NCBI GenBank assembly: GCA_002457435.1
Contig: NTLA01000007.1
Location: 1-64,000 of the forward strand
Reading direction: 5' to 3'
Origin: Acidimicrobiales bacterium MED-G01
Lineage (GTDB): Bacteria > Actinomycetota > Acidimicrobiia > Acidimicrobiales > Poriferisodalaceae
DNA: 64,000 bases
Below the pieces are notes generated by a model. The model ran no database searches, was not told where the DNA came from, and saw nothing but the letters and a program-made list of their open reading frames with translations. Positions 1 through 9,129 of the stretch are shown piece by piece (position 1 is the first letter of the stretch; each line of letters starts with the position of its first letter). A program made the translations under genes and the position numbers.

Positions 1-233
1 TCTTCGATGCCTGCCATCCGGCCGGCATATCGGTACCACTCTGCGGCTATCTTCACGAAGAATGCTACTGCGCCAAAGGATGCTGCCATCCATGGGCTTG
101 TTCCTAGCCATCTATCGAACAGCCAACCCAGCCCTGCGAAAATCGCTGGCGTGACGACTATTTCAACCGAGCGCGAAAAGGCGTCGTCGGTGCCGAAGAA
201 TATTTTGTTCTTGTAGAGCGCAGATGCTCGCAT
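1..233 (-). CDS. AtpI/AtpZ-like ATP synthase accessory protein (partial)
   Basis: The C-terminus is cut off by the window edge. An ATG at 233-231 opens a frame of about 77 visible codons, with two hydrophobic segments flanking a short charged turn (GLGWLFDRWLGTSPW) and a following AAEWYRY stretch. This is the usual look of the small AtpI/AtpZ membrane protein encoded just before atpB. These proteins are thought to help assemble the F0 rotor ring and may carry Mg2+ or Ca2+. The gene lies directly downstream of wecA, as in Mycobacterium (Rv1302-Rv1303-atpB), so the ATP synthase operon probably continues beyond the window. Identification rests on hydropathy, the short motif and synteny; an in-frame TAA upstream limits the start. 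Confidence 0.7.
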   Translation of the reverse strand, partial: MRASALYKNKIFFGTDDAFSRSVEIVVTPAIFAGLGWLFDRWLGTSPWMAASFGAVAFFVKIAAEWYRYAGRMAGIE

Positions 234-360
234 GCGACGGGCAGTCTCCGGACTGGTAGAGAATTATGGGATGCTTCGGGAAGCGGCCACACCCTAATTG
301 GGGTATTTCACCGGTTGCAAGCGACTCTTTAGTCAATCAACTGCCACTGCGTTACTTTCG

Positions 361-1488
361 CTACACGTTCTGAATTTCTGGTTCTCTTTGTTCTCCCAAG
401 CGAGTTCTCGGTCGAAGCAAAAAGAACAGCAAAATAGCGACACCAGCTAGGGCGAAGGGAAGCACGGCATCACCACTACCAGTCAATGTCGGTACCAAGG
501 CAACGCCTGAAAGCAGGGCTGTCCATGCCCACAGGAGCATGACAGTCCGTCTATGCCCATGTCCCATCCTCAATAAGCGATGATGCAGATGGTCTTTATC
601 TGCTGTCGCGATCCCCTCTCTTCGGTAGGCCCGTCTCGCGACCGCCAAGGCAACATCAACCAGAGGAACACCCAAGATTAAGAATGGAATCGCTATGGGA
701 GCAAAGAAGAAATAGACCTGCCCACTGAACTGGTCAACGACTCTGCCACCGACGGTCATGGTCGCGGACGCCATGAGGAGACCGAGCAGAAGCGCACCTC
801 CGTCACCCATGAAGATTCGTGCCGGATAGAAATTGTGAGGTAAAAAGCCGAGACAAATCCCTAGCGTCACGAGTGCCAATAACGGCCCGAGATTGGCGTC
901 ACTGATGAGTCCGGCATTCTGCAATTCGCCGCTGTACAAATAGAAGGCACCGGCAGCAATAGCGACGGTACCGGCAGCTAGTCCGTCTAGACCGTCGATT
1001 AGGTTGACCGAATTAGCCACAACTACGACTAGCAAGACAGTTATCAAAGTGGCCCAGTCCGCTGATAAGACAACAAGCTGCCCAAAAGGCACTCTGAAAT
1101 AGAACAGTGTGACGCCCAATACGGCAAGAAGACTTCCCGATAGCACTTGCCCAGCAACTTTCGCTGGGGCTGAAAGCTCTCGCAGATCGTCAACCGCTCC
1201 GATGGCGAACATAACGGTGGCTGCAACAACTACAGCTAAGGCTTCCGATGAGCCTGCGAAAACCTGGGTGAAGCCTGGCAAGCGACTAGCCAAGACGAGG
1301 GCGGCCAAGAAGCCCACGAACATCGCTGCGCCACCACCGGTGATAGTTGGACGTTGATGGACACGTCGATCATCGGGCTCGACGACCGCTCCTAATTTGG
1401 GGGCCACTCTTGTTACAACAAACGTGAAGAGGTACGTGACGATCGCTGCTGCACCTAATACGACGGCATGTTGGAGTGTCCTACTCAC
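361..1488 (-). CDS. wecA: UDP-GlcNAc:polyprenyl-phosphate GlcNAc-1-phosphate transferase (WecA/Rfe-like)
   Basis: A polytopic membrane enzyme of 375 residues in the PNPT family (WecA, MraY, TagO). It transfers GlcNAc-1-phosphate to a polyprenyl phosphate carrier on the cytoplasmic face, the first step of lipid-linked polysaccharide assembly. Visible family signatures are the paired aspartates at residues 100-101, NLIDGLDGL at 162-170, FMGDGG at 226-231 and the DHLHHRLL loop near 299-306. The last is typical of WecA rather than MraY. The start is GTG at 1488, preceded by AGGGA about six bases upstream. Its place between the prfA/prmC region and atpI matches rfe (Rv1302) in Mycobacterium. The donor sugar is inferred from the family. 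Confidence 0.9.
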   Translation of the reverse strand: MSRTLQHAVVLGAAAIVTYLFTFVVTRVAPKLGAVVEPDDRRVHQRPTITGGGAAMFVGFLAALVLASRLPGFTQVFAGSSEALAVVVAATVMFAIGAVDDLRELSAPAKVAGQVLSGSLLAVLGVTLFYFRVPFGQLVVLSADWATLITVLLVVVVANSVNLIDGLDGLAAGTVAIAAGAFYLYSGELQNAGLISDANLGPLLALVTLGICLGFLPHNFYPARIFMGDGGALLLGLLMASATMTVGGRVVDQFSGQVYFFFAPIAIPFLILGVPLVDVALAVARRAYRREGIATADKDHLHHRLLRMGHGHRRTVMLLWAWTALLSGVALVPTLTGSGDAVLPFALAGVAILLFFLLRPRTRLGEQREPEIQNV

Positions 1489-1612
1489 GGGACTTCCCTA
1501 CTCATCAATTACAACAGGCGCACGTTACGACTCTTGTATCTAGCCAACCAGCCTAGTTATGAGTACCGGAGCTTTGATGGAGGGTGCCAGGAGCTAGCGA
1601 TTGTCGGTGTTT

Positions 1613-2872
1613 TCATTCTGGGTATGGTGGGAATTGAATGCATAAATCGGCTACTTCCTCAGCAATGGCCTTCACGGCGTCGGCTTCGTGGCGTTGTCGA
1701 AGTATTCGCGCCGTGAAATCAGCAATCTTGGCCATTTCTTCGACACCCATTCCCTGCGTCGTTACGGATGCGACACCCATGCGGACGCCACTGGTCACGA
1801 ATGGTGAACGAGGGTCATCAGGAATCGTGTTCCGGTTGAGGGTTACCCCACCTAGGTCAAGCACTTCTTGTGCTTCTTTACCTGTCAAGTCTTCATCGAA
1901 AGTTCTGAGGTCAACTAGGAGCAGATGATTGTCCGTACCTCCTGAAACCAACCTGAATCCCTGATTCGCGAGAGCATCGGCTAGCGCGTCTGCATTCTGA
2001 ACGATGCGCTCGGCGTAGCCTGCGAAACCCGGGTCTAATGCTTCTCGAAAACCAATCGCTTTGGCAGCGACCACATGGTCTAATGGGCCACCTTGGTTCC
2101 CTGGAAATACAGCACTATCGATCTTTTTCGCGAGAGCGTCTGTCGAGAGGATGCAACCGCCTCGGGGCCCGCGGAGCGTCTTGTGGGTAGTAAAGGTAAC
2201 TACGTCAGCATGAGGAACGGGATTCGGGTGCTGACCACCGGCTATCAAACCAGCTATGTGCGCTGCATCGAACATGAAGTAGGCGCCTACTTCGTCGCAC
2301 ACTTTGCGGAAAGGTTCAGGGTCAATGCGTCGCGGATACGCTGTTGCGCCGGCAACAATTAGCTTCGGTCTTTTAGCAATAGCGATGGAACGCATTTCGT
2401 CGTAATCAATGCGTTCGTCTCCACCAGTCAAACCGTAGGAAACAAAGTTATAAAACCGGCCGCTCGCATTGACGGGTGATCCATGAGTTAGGTGGCCGCC
2501 ATGATCGAGGCTCATCCCCATAACGGTGTCTCCCACATCAAGGAGAGCCATATAGACAGCTGCGTTAGCTTGTGAGCCTGAATGCGGCTGCACGTTTGCG
2601 TGTTCCGCACCAAAAAGCTTCTTCACACGATCGATAGCGAGTTGCTCCACTACGTCCACCTTCGCATTGCCACCGTAGTAACGACGTCGCGGGTAGCCCT
2701 CACTGTATTTGTTGGTAAACACGCTGCCGGTAGCGTTCATGACCGCAGGGGAAGCGAAGTTCTCAGAAGCGATTAGCTGCAGACTTGTCGCCTGACGTTC
2801 TTTCTCTTCGGAGATAAGTTCTTCGACTTCGGTATCGGGTCCTACGGTCCAAACGTTGTTGGGGTTCGTCAT
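1613..2872 (-). CDS. glyA: Serine hydroxymethyltransferase
   Basis: A PLP enzyme interconverting serine plus tetrahydrofolate with glycine plus 5,10-methylene-tetrahydrofolate, the main one-carbon source in the cytosol. The 419-residue length is normal. Seen directly: the N-terminal LIASENF motif near residue 33, the cofactor-contacting DAAHIAG at 202-208 and the PLP lysine in [12 protein letters not shown] (K231). The ATG at 2872 is preceded by GAAAGG. It lies between rpiB and wecA on the same strand, with about 100 bases before it and 124 after it, so it may have its own promoter. No glycine riboswitch is recognisable upstream. Confidence 0.97.
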   Translation of the reverse strand: MTNPNNVWTVGPDTEVEELISEEKERQATSLQLIASENFASPAVMNATGSVFTNKYSEGYPRRRYYGGNAKVDVVEQLAIDRVKKLFGAEHANVQPHSGSQANAAVYMALLDVGDTVMGMSLDHGGHLTHGSPVNASGRFYNFVSYGLTGGDERIDYDEMRSIAIAKRPKLIVAGATAYPRRIDPEPFRKVCDEVGAYFMFDAAHIAGLIAGGQHPNPVPHADVVTFTTHKTLRGPRGGCILSTDALAKKIDSAVFPGNQGGPLDHVVAAKAIGFREALDPGFAGYAERIVQNADALADALANQGFRLVSGGTDNHLLLVDLRTFDEDLTGKEAQEVLDLGGVTLNRNTIPDDPRSPFVTSGVRMGVASVTTQGMGVEEMAKIADFTARILRQRHEADAVKAIAEEVADLCIQFPPYPE

Positions 2873-2972
2873 GGGTAGGGGCCTTTCGCGATCGCCGCGG
2901 CAGATGGTGGCACAGCTTGCCCGGAATTTGAGTCTTTGCGCGCTCTTTCTAGGCTGAGGCTCAACTAGGAGT

Positions 2973-3407
2973 CTAAATAGCGTTCAGCTTCTCTACACGT
3001 TGTTGATGTCGTCCACCTTGGAAAGAAGCACCTAAGTATGCGTCCACTATCTCCAGAGCTGTCTGTTCGCCCACCATCCGCGCTCCAATGCCAATCACGT
3101 TGGCATCATTGTGTTCCCGACTTGCCCGAGCAGTTGTCACGTCATGGACTGTGGCAGCACGAATACCTGGCACCTTGCCAGCGGCCATGACGATTCCGAT
3201 TCCGCTACCGCACACAACGAACCCGCGTTCCGCAGCCTGATCAGCGACCGACATACCAACAGCCGCTCCGTAATCGGGGTAGTCGACCCGCGATTCGTCG
3301 AAAGTCCCGCAATCAACTATTTCGTGACCCTCTCCCACTAGGTATTCAGCGATTATCTGTTTCAGCACGAATCCTGCATGGTCAGCTCCAAGAGCGATAA
3401 CAGACAC
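2973..3407 (-). CDS. rpiB: Ribose-5-phosphate isomerase B
   Basis: A sugar-phosphate isomerase of the RpiB/LacAB fold that interconverts ribose 5-phosphate and ribulose 5-phosphate in the pentose phosphate pathway. The 144-residue protein has the N-terminal GADHAGF signature, the catalytic cysteine in CGSGIG (C66) and the [11 protein letters not shown] segment. The start is GTG at 3407 with AAGGG four to five bases upstream, which favours this start over internal ones. It follows the prmC-sua5 gene after 88 bases and precedes glyA, inside the translation/one-carbon cluster. No anomaly is seen. Confidence 0.96.
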   Translation of the reverse strand: MSVIALGADHAGFVLKQIIAEYLVGEGHEIVDCGTFDESRVDYPDYGAAVGMSVADQAAERGFVVCGSGIGIVMAAGKVPGIRAATVHDVTTARASREHNDANVIGIGARMVGEQTALEIVDAYLGASFQGGRHQQRVEKLNAI

Positions 3408-3495
3408 ACGGCCCTTTCTTTATGTTGGCCCTGCCATCTTGCCACGCGAAGCTTTGCTGATCGCGACTAATTCAACTTCGAAATTGCTGCTGGAA

Positions 3496-4974
3496 CTAAT
3501 TTTTGGGAGGCAAGTCCACCGCGCCCTGACGCAGCACGGCGAGTGAGTTACCTGTTGTGTCAACAACCGTTGATGCCACTCCTCCTTGGGAAACTCCGGG
3601 TATGACATAGGCAACTTCAATGGCAAGGGTTGCCGCTGCGTCTTGCGCCCGCAGCTGAGTTTCAACGGCATGCAAATTCGCGCTTGACCCGGTGACAGGT
3701 CCAACATCATCGATGAGTACGCGGAGCCATCCAGGTTCCGGACATCTAATACCTAATGTGTTCCCTCCAGTCACCGGATCAACTCCGTCCCGGCGCTGCG
3801 CGACGATGGTCAGGGCCCCGGGCCAGTACTCCTCGATGAGCTTTCGCACTTCGTGATCAAGATGGACGAGCCTGTCAGCCTGCTCAATTCCACTTACTAA
3901 GACTGGAACAGGCTGGTCGAATGGACGGTCCTTGGCCCTATAAGAGTCCTTCACTGCTGTTGTGTCGCTGTACTTGGCTAATAGCCCTGGCAGAGTGTCT
4001 GTCGGGGCGACCACTAACGAACCTGCCTCTAGCGCAGTGGTAGCTCCTCTAAGGTCTGATTCGTCAACATCGTCCAAAGGTCGGCGCGCTGTCACAAACC
4101 TTTCGTTTCCGGAAAAGTCACGGTTAATAGCGACTTCGTTATAACCCCTAGCGATCACAAGGTCACGTAACCTGGACGTTTGATCCGACCCACACTCGAG
4201 AATGAGCCACCCACCAGGACGTAACCACCGTCTGCTTTCTCTCGCTAGTAGATCTAAATAGGTGAAGCCGTCCTCACCTCCTAACAGAGCAGCGGTCGGC
4301 TCCCAGTTTGTAATCACCGGAGGGAGTGGGTAGTTCGAAGACACGTATGGCGGATTCGATATCAGCATGTCGAGTTGTCCGATAAGCCTTTCCGGCAAAG
4401 CTCTGAACCAGTCACCGTTATGCAGTTGAACTCTTGCTGCTGCACCTCCTAGACCAGCAAGATTGGAGCTAGCTAGTGCGAGGGCTTCTTCAGATACATC
4501 GGTGGCATGGACCAGAGCGTTAGGGACTTCCTGGGCTATCGATAGGGCAATTACACCGCTTCCGGTTCCTAAATCGACGACAACCGGATTTTCAGCAATG
4601 TTGTTGTCCTTCGAGTTCAGCAAATCAACTGCACGTCCAACAACGACCTCTGTCTCAGGTCGAGGGATTAATGCTCTCGGGTCGACAGCTAGATCCAAGT
4701 ACCGGAAATTCCAGCTGCCGATGACATATTGCAATGGTTCACCGTTGGCACGCCTCGCAGCTAGTGCATCGGTTCGGGCGACTGCTCGGTGAGTAATTAA
4801 CTGATCGCCCTCAGTGGGAAACTGACCTATATCGATGCCTGTGGTTTCTTCAAGGATTCGACGAGCGCTTATCTCGGGATCGTCGACAGAGGCTGCTTGA
4901 AGTTTTTCCAGCACTTCGTTATGCAGTTGCGTGAGCGTCAGAACGTTGTCTGGATTATCGTCAAGGTTTGCCAT
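3496..4974 (-). CDS. prmC-sua5: Fusion protein: PrmC release-factor methyltransferase + Sua5/YrdC threonylcarbamoyl-AMP synthase
   Basis: One continuous frame encodes two enzymes normally made from adjacent genes. Residues 1 to about 295 are PrmC (HemK), which methylates the GGQ glutamine of release factors. It has the SAM loop DLGTGSG (134-140) and the catalytic NPPY (207-210). Residues from about 305 to 492 are a Sua5/YrdC domain, which makes threonylcarbamoyl-AMP for the tRNA t6A modification. It has PTDTLPG (325-331), KDRP (348-351) and SSAN (430-433). The ATG at 4974 is preferred because GAGGCTGGAA precedes it and it overlaps the end of prfA by 14 bases; an in-frame ATG at 5004 is the alternative. 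No stop codon or start-like signal separates the halves. PrmC next to its substrate gene prfA is the standard arrangement. Confidence 0.93.
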   Translation of the reverse strand: MANLDDNPDNVLTLTQLHNEVLEKLQAASVDDPEISARRILEETTGIDIGQFPTEGDQLITHRAVARTDALAARRANGEPLQYVIGSWNFRYLDLAVDPRALIPRPETEVVVGRAVDLLNSKDNNIAENPVVVDLGTGSGVIALSIAQEVPNALVHATDVSEEALALASSNLAGLGGAAARVQLHNGDWFRALPERLIGQLDMLISNPPYVSSNYPLPPVITNWEPTAALLGGEDGFTYLDLLARESRRWLRPGGWLILECGSDQTSRLRDLVIARGYNEVAINRDFSGNERFVTARRPLDDVDESDLRGATTALEAGSLVVAPTDTLPGLLAKYSDTTAVKDSYRAKDRPFDQPVPVLVSGIEQADRLVHLDHEVRKLIEEYWPGALTIVAQRRDGVDPVTGGNTLGIRCPEPGWLRVLIDDVGPVTGSSANLHAVETQLRAQDAAATLAIEVAYVIPGVSQGGVASTVVDTTGNSLAVLRQGAVDLPPKN

Positions 4975-6034
4975 TTCCAGCCTCAAGCTGTTGTTCACGT
5001 TCATGAAGCATTAGTGGTTTCACTACTTCATCAAGGTCACCGGCCAAAACGCGTTCCAACTTGTACAGAGTCAAGCCAATCCGATGGTCGGTCACTCGAC
5101 TCTCCTTAAAGTTATAGGTGCGGATTTTCTCCGCGCGTCCACCGCTCTTAGCTTGGTCACGTTTCTGAGCCGCCTGACTGGATGCCTGCTCGTCTTGTCG
5201 GAGCTTCAAGAGCCGTGCTCGCAGCACACGCAACGCTTTGGCCTTGTTTTGCAGCTGACTCTTTTCATCTTGCATCGAAACCACAAGACCTGTCGGTAGG
5301 TGAGTTACCCGGACTGCTGAATCAGTTGTGTTAACAGACTGGCCACCTGGACCTGAGGATCGGTAGGTATCAATCTCTAGGTCGTTGGGGTCAATCTCCA
5401 CTTCTACCTCATCTGCTTCTGGCAGCACTGTTACCGCAGCAGAAGATGTATGAACTCGACCTTGTGATTCTGTAACCGGTACGCGTTGGACGCGGTGCGG
5501 TCCACCTTCGTGTTTTAGATGACTCCAAACGCCATCACCTTTTATCAGGAACGCAATGTCGGTATATCCACCCATATCGCTGAAGTGACTACCCAGAACT
5601 TCTATTCCCCAACCCTTTGTGTTGATGTATGAGCGATACATTTCGAAAAGGTCTCGAGCCCAGAGATTTGCTTCCTCGCCTCCTTCAGCTCCTCGTATCT
5701 CAACAATCACATTTCTGTCATCGTTTGGATCGCGAGGAAGCAAGATAAAACGAAATTTCTCTTCAAGGGCCTCAGCCTCTGATAGTGCGACCGTTTCCAT
5801 TTCGCGGGCTTCAATTAATTCTTCGCCGCTACTAGATTCGCCGATTTCTCTCGCGGCGGCGGCATCTTCAAGTGCTGTTCGCCATGCGGACCCAACTTCG
5901 ATCATTTCAGTCAACTGGGAATGCCGCCGACTTACTTCGACGAATCGACCTCGATCAGCAGTTACTTGAGGGTCTCCCAGTTGAGACTCAATGTGAGCCA
6001 ACTCTTCCTCTAGTCCCAGTAAACGATCAAGCAC
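4961..6034 (-). CDS. prfA: Peptide chain release factor 1
   Basis: RF1 reads UAA and UAG stop codons and triggers hydrolysis of peptidyl-tRNA. The PxT tripeptide of RF1 (PVT) lies at residues 186-188, and the catalytic GGQ is in SSGPGGQSVN at residues 230-232. The C-terminal ESRVTDHRIG is also conserved. The GTG at 6034 gives 357 residues, the usual RF1 length, and places the start four bases after the TGA of the upstream gene, as expected for translational coupling. A longer frame opens further upstream (ATG at 6082) but would add residues without RF1 similarity. Its methyltransferase partner follows immediately. Confidence 0.93.
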   Translation of the reverse strand: MLDRLLGLEEELAHIESQLGDPQVTADRGRFVEVSRRHSQLTEMIEVGSAWRTALEDAAAAREIGESSSGEELIEAREMETVALSEAEALEEKFRFILLPRDPNDDRNVIVEIRGAEGGEEANLWARDLFEMYRSYINTKGWGIEVLGSHFSDMGGYTDIAFLIKGDGVWSHLKHEGGPHRVQRVPVTESQGRVHTSSAAVTVLPEADEVEVEIDPNDLEIDTYRSSGPGGQSVNTTDSAVRVTHLPTGLVVSMQDEKSQLQNKAKALRVLRARLLKLRQDEQASSQAAQKRDQAKSGGRAEKIRTYNFKESRVTDHRIGLTLYKLERVLAGDLDEVVKPLMLHEREQQLEAGNGKP

Positions 6035-6038
6035 ACTC

Positions 6039-7052
6039 TCAGGGTACCGACGGAGGGCCTGCCCATTCGCGCCAACCGTCATCGATCCCAATAATCTCGG
6101 CAGGGTCAAGTAGTCGATCAACTAGTTCTCGGATAACGAGGTGGGCATCGCGGTCCGGAACAACGATCTTTAATTCTGCTTCGGAGTTATGTAGCAGCCG
6201 TGCATCGGCGGCAAAGGGCACCAAATCCAGGTCGATGCCAACTCCGCAAACAACAATTGCTTCAGCCCCCCCATCTAATGTGCCTCGTGCTACCGCTGGA
6301 ACAGCTTCTTTCAGGTTTGTTCTCTCGATGGGAGGTGCTGCAGCACTAAGTCTTGACAGCCCAACCCTTTCAGGATGAGAAATGAGATGCGCTCTCAACC
6401 ATCTTTCGGCACCAAGGCGGTTCAAAGGATGGGGTTCAGCACCCGGTAGCCGATGTGACCGGACAACCTTTGCGACTTGCTCAATGGCTTGTGCCGTGGG
6501 GAGGTCTCCGTGGAGAAGAGCAAATGCTTCTCGATCGTGAGTGCCGACGCCAACCTCAATACGATCTCCATTTTCGTCGGAAACGATCCGAGCAACTTCA
6601 AGACCAGCTATCTCCCCAACAATTACGCCATACTCAGACACAACTTCGAGTCCGGACTCTCGCAGGGTTGCGACAAGATCAGGCACATCCGGGATGGTCA
6701 CCGCATCGGAAGGTTCGGCTGGTCTCGCCTTCGTTGCTTGGTCCTCGTTTATTTCCCAAACCGTTATGGGCCCAGAAAAAAGCGCTGCACGACGCGCCAA
6801 CATGCCACTTGCCTCAGTGGCGAATAAATGAATTTCCTCAGTGGAGGACCTAGCCGACAAGGCTAAGGCTCCTCCTAAAGCTCGACTGCTTCGTTCCTCA
6901 GCAAGCACAGCGACACTGCCGTCGTTCAGCTTTGCTGAAGCTCCGTCATCTGTTCCGACTACCTCGTCTGCCGACAACTCCAAGTGGCCGCTCACAATTG
7001 AGCGGAGTTTCATCGCGTGCAGTTGGCGGCGGCGTTCGGGGTCTAGCGCCAC
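6039..7052 (-). CDS. Conserved-looking protein of unknown function between rpmE and prfA
   Basis: A 337-residue soluble protein that I do not recognise. It has no signal peptide, no membrane segment and few cysteines, and is rich in Ala, Glu, Val and Arg. The N-terminal 120 residues alternate short strands and helices and contain an LGGALALSARSSTEEIHLF stretch. A central part (about 125-190) has GDRIEVGVGTHDREAF. The C-terminal third is helix/strand with a hydrophobic GGAEAIVVCGVGIDLDLVPF segment. It starts eight bases after rpmE and its stop lies four bases before the prfA GTG, so it is almost certainly co-translated with RF1. That suggests a link with translation or ribosome assembly, but this is inference from position only. 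Confidence 0.75.
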   Translation of the reverse strand: MALDPERRRQLHAMKLRSIVSGHLELSADEVVGTDDGASAKLNDGSVAVLAEERSSRALGGALALSARSSTEEIHLFATEASGMLARRAALFSGPITVWEINEDQATKARPAEPSDAVTIPDVPDLVATLRESGLEVVSEYGVIVGEIAGLEVARIVSDENGDRIEVGVGTHDREAFALLHGDLPTAQAIEQVAKVVRSHRLPGAEPHPLNRLGAERWLRAHLISHPERVGLSRLSAAAPPIERTNLKEAVPAVARGTLDGGAEAIVVCGVGIDLDLVPFAADARLLHNSEAELKIVVPDRDAHLVIRELVDRLLDPAEIIGIDDGWREWAGPPSVP

Positions 7053-7060
7053 GAGTCTGC

Positions 7061-7342
7061 TTATTCTTCAGCGTCGTCAGAGTTCTGGTCTGAGCCACGA
7101 CGACGTCCGTAGCGCCGCTCAAATCGCTCCACGCGTCCTGCTGTATCGACGATCTTCATCTGCCCAGTGAAAAAGGGATGACTTGCGCTCGACAGTTCAA
7201 CGGTGACAAGAGGGTATTCGTTTCCATCTTCCCAGACGACGGTGTCACTTGTTTCGACCGTTGATTGGGTAATGAAAGAGAACTCAGCACCTGCATCACG
7301 GAAAACGACAGGTCGATAGTTGGGGTGGATGTCACTTTTCAT
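7061..7342 (-). CDS. rpmE: 50S ribosomal protein L31 (cysteine-free form)
   Basis: Ribosomal protein L31 of 93 residues, part of the large subunit near the central protuberance bridge. The ATG at 7342 ([14 protein letters not shown]) is the family start; a longer frame upstream adds unrelated residues. Conserved [20 protein letters not shown] is visible. The protein has no cysteine, so it cannot bind the zinc held by the four-Cys type A form. Its YRPVVF and WEDG...YPLVTV segments resemble the zinc-independent type B (RpmE2), while its C-terminal half ([16 protein letters not shown]) looks like type A. It occupies the usual rho-rpmE-prfA position and has a short acidic tail. Confidence 0.93.
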   Translation of the reverse strand: MKSDIHPNYRPVVFRDAGAEFSFITQSTVETSDTVVWEDGNEYPLVTVELSSASHPFFTGQMKIVDTAGRVERFERRYGRRRGSDQNSDDAEE

Positions 7343-7412
7343 GATGCAACCATTCTGGCGGTTACTTTGGCGAATCGCACATCGAAAGACACAATTCTGC
7401 GTCAATCTGACG

Positions 7413-8948
7413 TTAGGAGATTGCGCCGTCTCTAGGAGCGGATAACTGGGTGAGGATTTGCTGGTTGGAGGTAGTCACATCAATTTGTTTCAAGACCCAG
7501 TCGATCGCGGAACCAGGTTCGCTATCTTCGATCGCAACTAAAGCATCTGCGAGTGCTTGGCCTGCCAGCGCTCGCTCGTCATCTCTAAGTCGCTGAAGTT
7601 CACGCGTGCAGGAAGCGACCACATCGATGGCGGGATACACCCTGCGATCGGCAGCTCTTCGGTCGAGACGTACGACAGAATTCGCTGTTCCCTGAAGTGA
7701 CTCAAGAATCATCTCGTCCAAGCGCCAACCGGTTTCGACCGCCGCCGTAGCAATAACTGTCAAGGATCCACCTTCATCTAATGCACGAGCAGCGCCGAAG
7801 AAACGTTTCGGAGGGTATAAAGCACCTGCGGCTACACCCTCTACAAGAACTTTCCCGTTACCGGGCGCAGCCATGTTGTACGCCCTAGCCAAACGGCTCA
7901 AGCCGTCAACGAGGATCACCACATCAAGGCCTGCTTCGACCATTCGTTTAGCTCGTTCTAGCGTCAGTTCCGCTACCTGAATATGTTCTTCGGCGGGTCT
8001 GTCGAAGGTTGAGGCCAGTACCTCTCCTTCAACCGCGCCCGCGATCTCAGTCACTTCTTCAGGTCGTTCATCTATCAGTAAGACGATCAAATGGAGATCT
8101 GGGTGGTTCGTTTCCAATGCAACAGCTATCTCTCGAATGGTCGAGGTCTTCCCACATTCAGGAGGCGAAACCACTAGACCTCGTTGGCCCTTCCCGATCG
8201 GTGCCACAAGATCAATAACTCTGGCCGTGCGATTTTCTGTCCCAGCCAGCTCTAGGTTCAACGCGTCTCTTGGGTGCACAGCTTTCAGGTCTTCAAAGAG
8301 TGGTCGTTCCCTTGTCTCTCCTGGTTCCGAGCCATTAATTTCATCAATCTGCACCAGTGCCGGGTTCTTTTCGTTTCGCGCTGCAGGACGACTAGCGCCT
8401 TTAACAACGTCTCCCTTGCGTAATCCGTGGATTCGAACTTGTTTTGCGGCGACGTAAACGTCATCGTTGGAGGGCAACGGTCCTGTGGTCCGAAGAAACC
8501 CGTATCCTTCGTCTCGAAGGTCGAGGATCCCCTCACATTCGACTGGTTCCCCGTGCCAGTTTTCCTCTTTGTCGCGATCACGTCCACGGCGACGACGACG
8601 ACGATTACCCGGCTCGCCTATCCCCGGATCGTCGGTATCACGATCGTGTTTGGCACTTTCTCCGTCAGTGCTTTGACCTACGTCCATCGACTCTGATTCA
8701 TCGGAAGTGCCGGGCGACTCAGTTGCAGCAGCATCAGAATCACTCGCTTCAGCAGTCCGTCGGACTCGGCGGACGGTTCCCTCATCGTCGGTGCCCTCTT
8801 GAACGACCGAGGGGCCCTTCAAAATGTCGTCGATGATTGTTGCTTTGCGTGCTCGAGGGGCGATTTCCACCCCAAGGGCTTCGGCCATGGCTACTAAATC
8901 GTCCCTGGACTTCGCCTCAAGAAGCGCTCGGTCTGGCTGATCTGACAT
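7413..8948 (-). CDS. rho: Transcription termination factor Rho
   Basis: Hexameric RNA-dependent ATPase that ends transcription. Order of parts in the 511 residues: a SAP-like N-terminal helical domain (1-45); a disordered acidic then Arg-rich insertion (about 50-130, with [12 protein letters not shown]), typical of actinobacterial Rho; a cold-shock RNA-binding domain ([16 protein letters not shown], about 138-185); and the RecA-like ATPase. The P-loop reads SPPECGKT (261-268), where the common form is (A/S)PPKAGKT, so the residue three before the invariant lysine is Glu-Cys instead of Lys-Ala. The Walker B region [14 protein letters not shown] is normal. The ATG at 8948 follows GAGGATGAA. It is separated from thrC by about 180 bases and probably has its own promoter. 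Confidence 0.97.
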   Translation of the reverse strand: MSDQPDRALLEAKSRDDLVAMAEALGVEIAPRARKATIIDDILKGPSVVQEGTDDEGTVRRVRRTAEASDSDAAATESPGTSDESESMDVGQSTDGESAKHDRDTDDPGIGEPGNRRRRRRGRDRDKEENWHGEPVECEGILDLRDEGYGFLRTTGPLPSNDDVYVAAKQVRIHGLRKGDVVKGASRPAARNEKNPALVQIDEINGSEPGETRERPLFEDLKAVHPRDALNLELAGTENRTARVIDLVAPIGKGQRGLVVSPPECGKTSTIREIAVALETNHPDLHLIVLLIDERPEEVTEIAGAVEGEVLASTFDRPAEEHIQVAELTLERAKRMVEAGLDVVILVDGLSRLARAYNMAAPGNGKVLVEGVAAGALYPPKRFFGAARALDEGGSLTVIATAAVETGWRLDEMILESLQGTANSVVRLDRRAADRRVYPAIDVVASCTRELQRLRDDERALAGQALADALVAIEDSEPGSAIDWVLKQIDVTTSNQQILTQLSAPRDGAIS

Positions 8949-9129
8949 TTCATCCTCTTAGTCTCGGAGCAGCTTGAGTGCGCCGGGATGTGGTTTCGGA
9001 CCGCTCATCGGGATCAAGCCGGCAGTCGCCGACCAGCTACGGTTGCCTTATTCACAAAAGATGTGAGCAACGGAACGGTAGGGTCAGGTTACTCAGCGAG
9101 CAGGGTCACTCACAACGTCGGGGCCATTC

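Noticed and set aside
285..303. Palindrome ACCCTAATTGGGGT before the AtpI start
   Set aside because: The stem is only four to five base pairs with no supporting context; it could be chance.
6455..6853. Plus-strand frames within the unknown gene upstream of prfA
   Set aside because: Several overlapping plus-strand frames exist but have low-complexity or unusual composition, while the minus frame is coupled to its neighbours.
8949..9129. Possible thrB or small gene between thrC and rho
   Set aside because: No frame of useful length with a start signal; the gap is best read as the leader/promoter region of rho.
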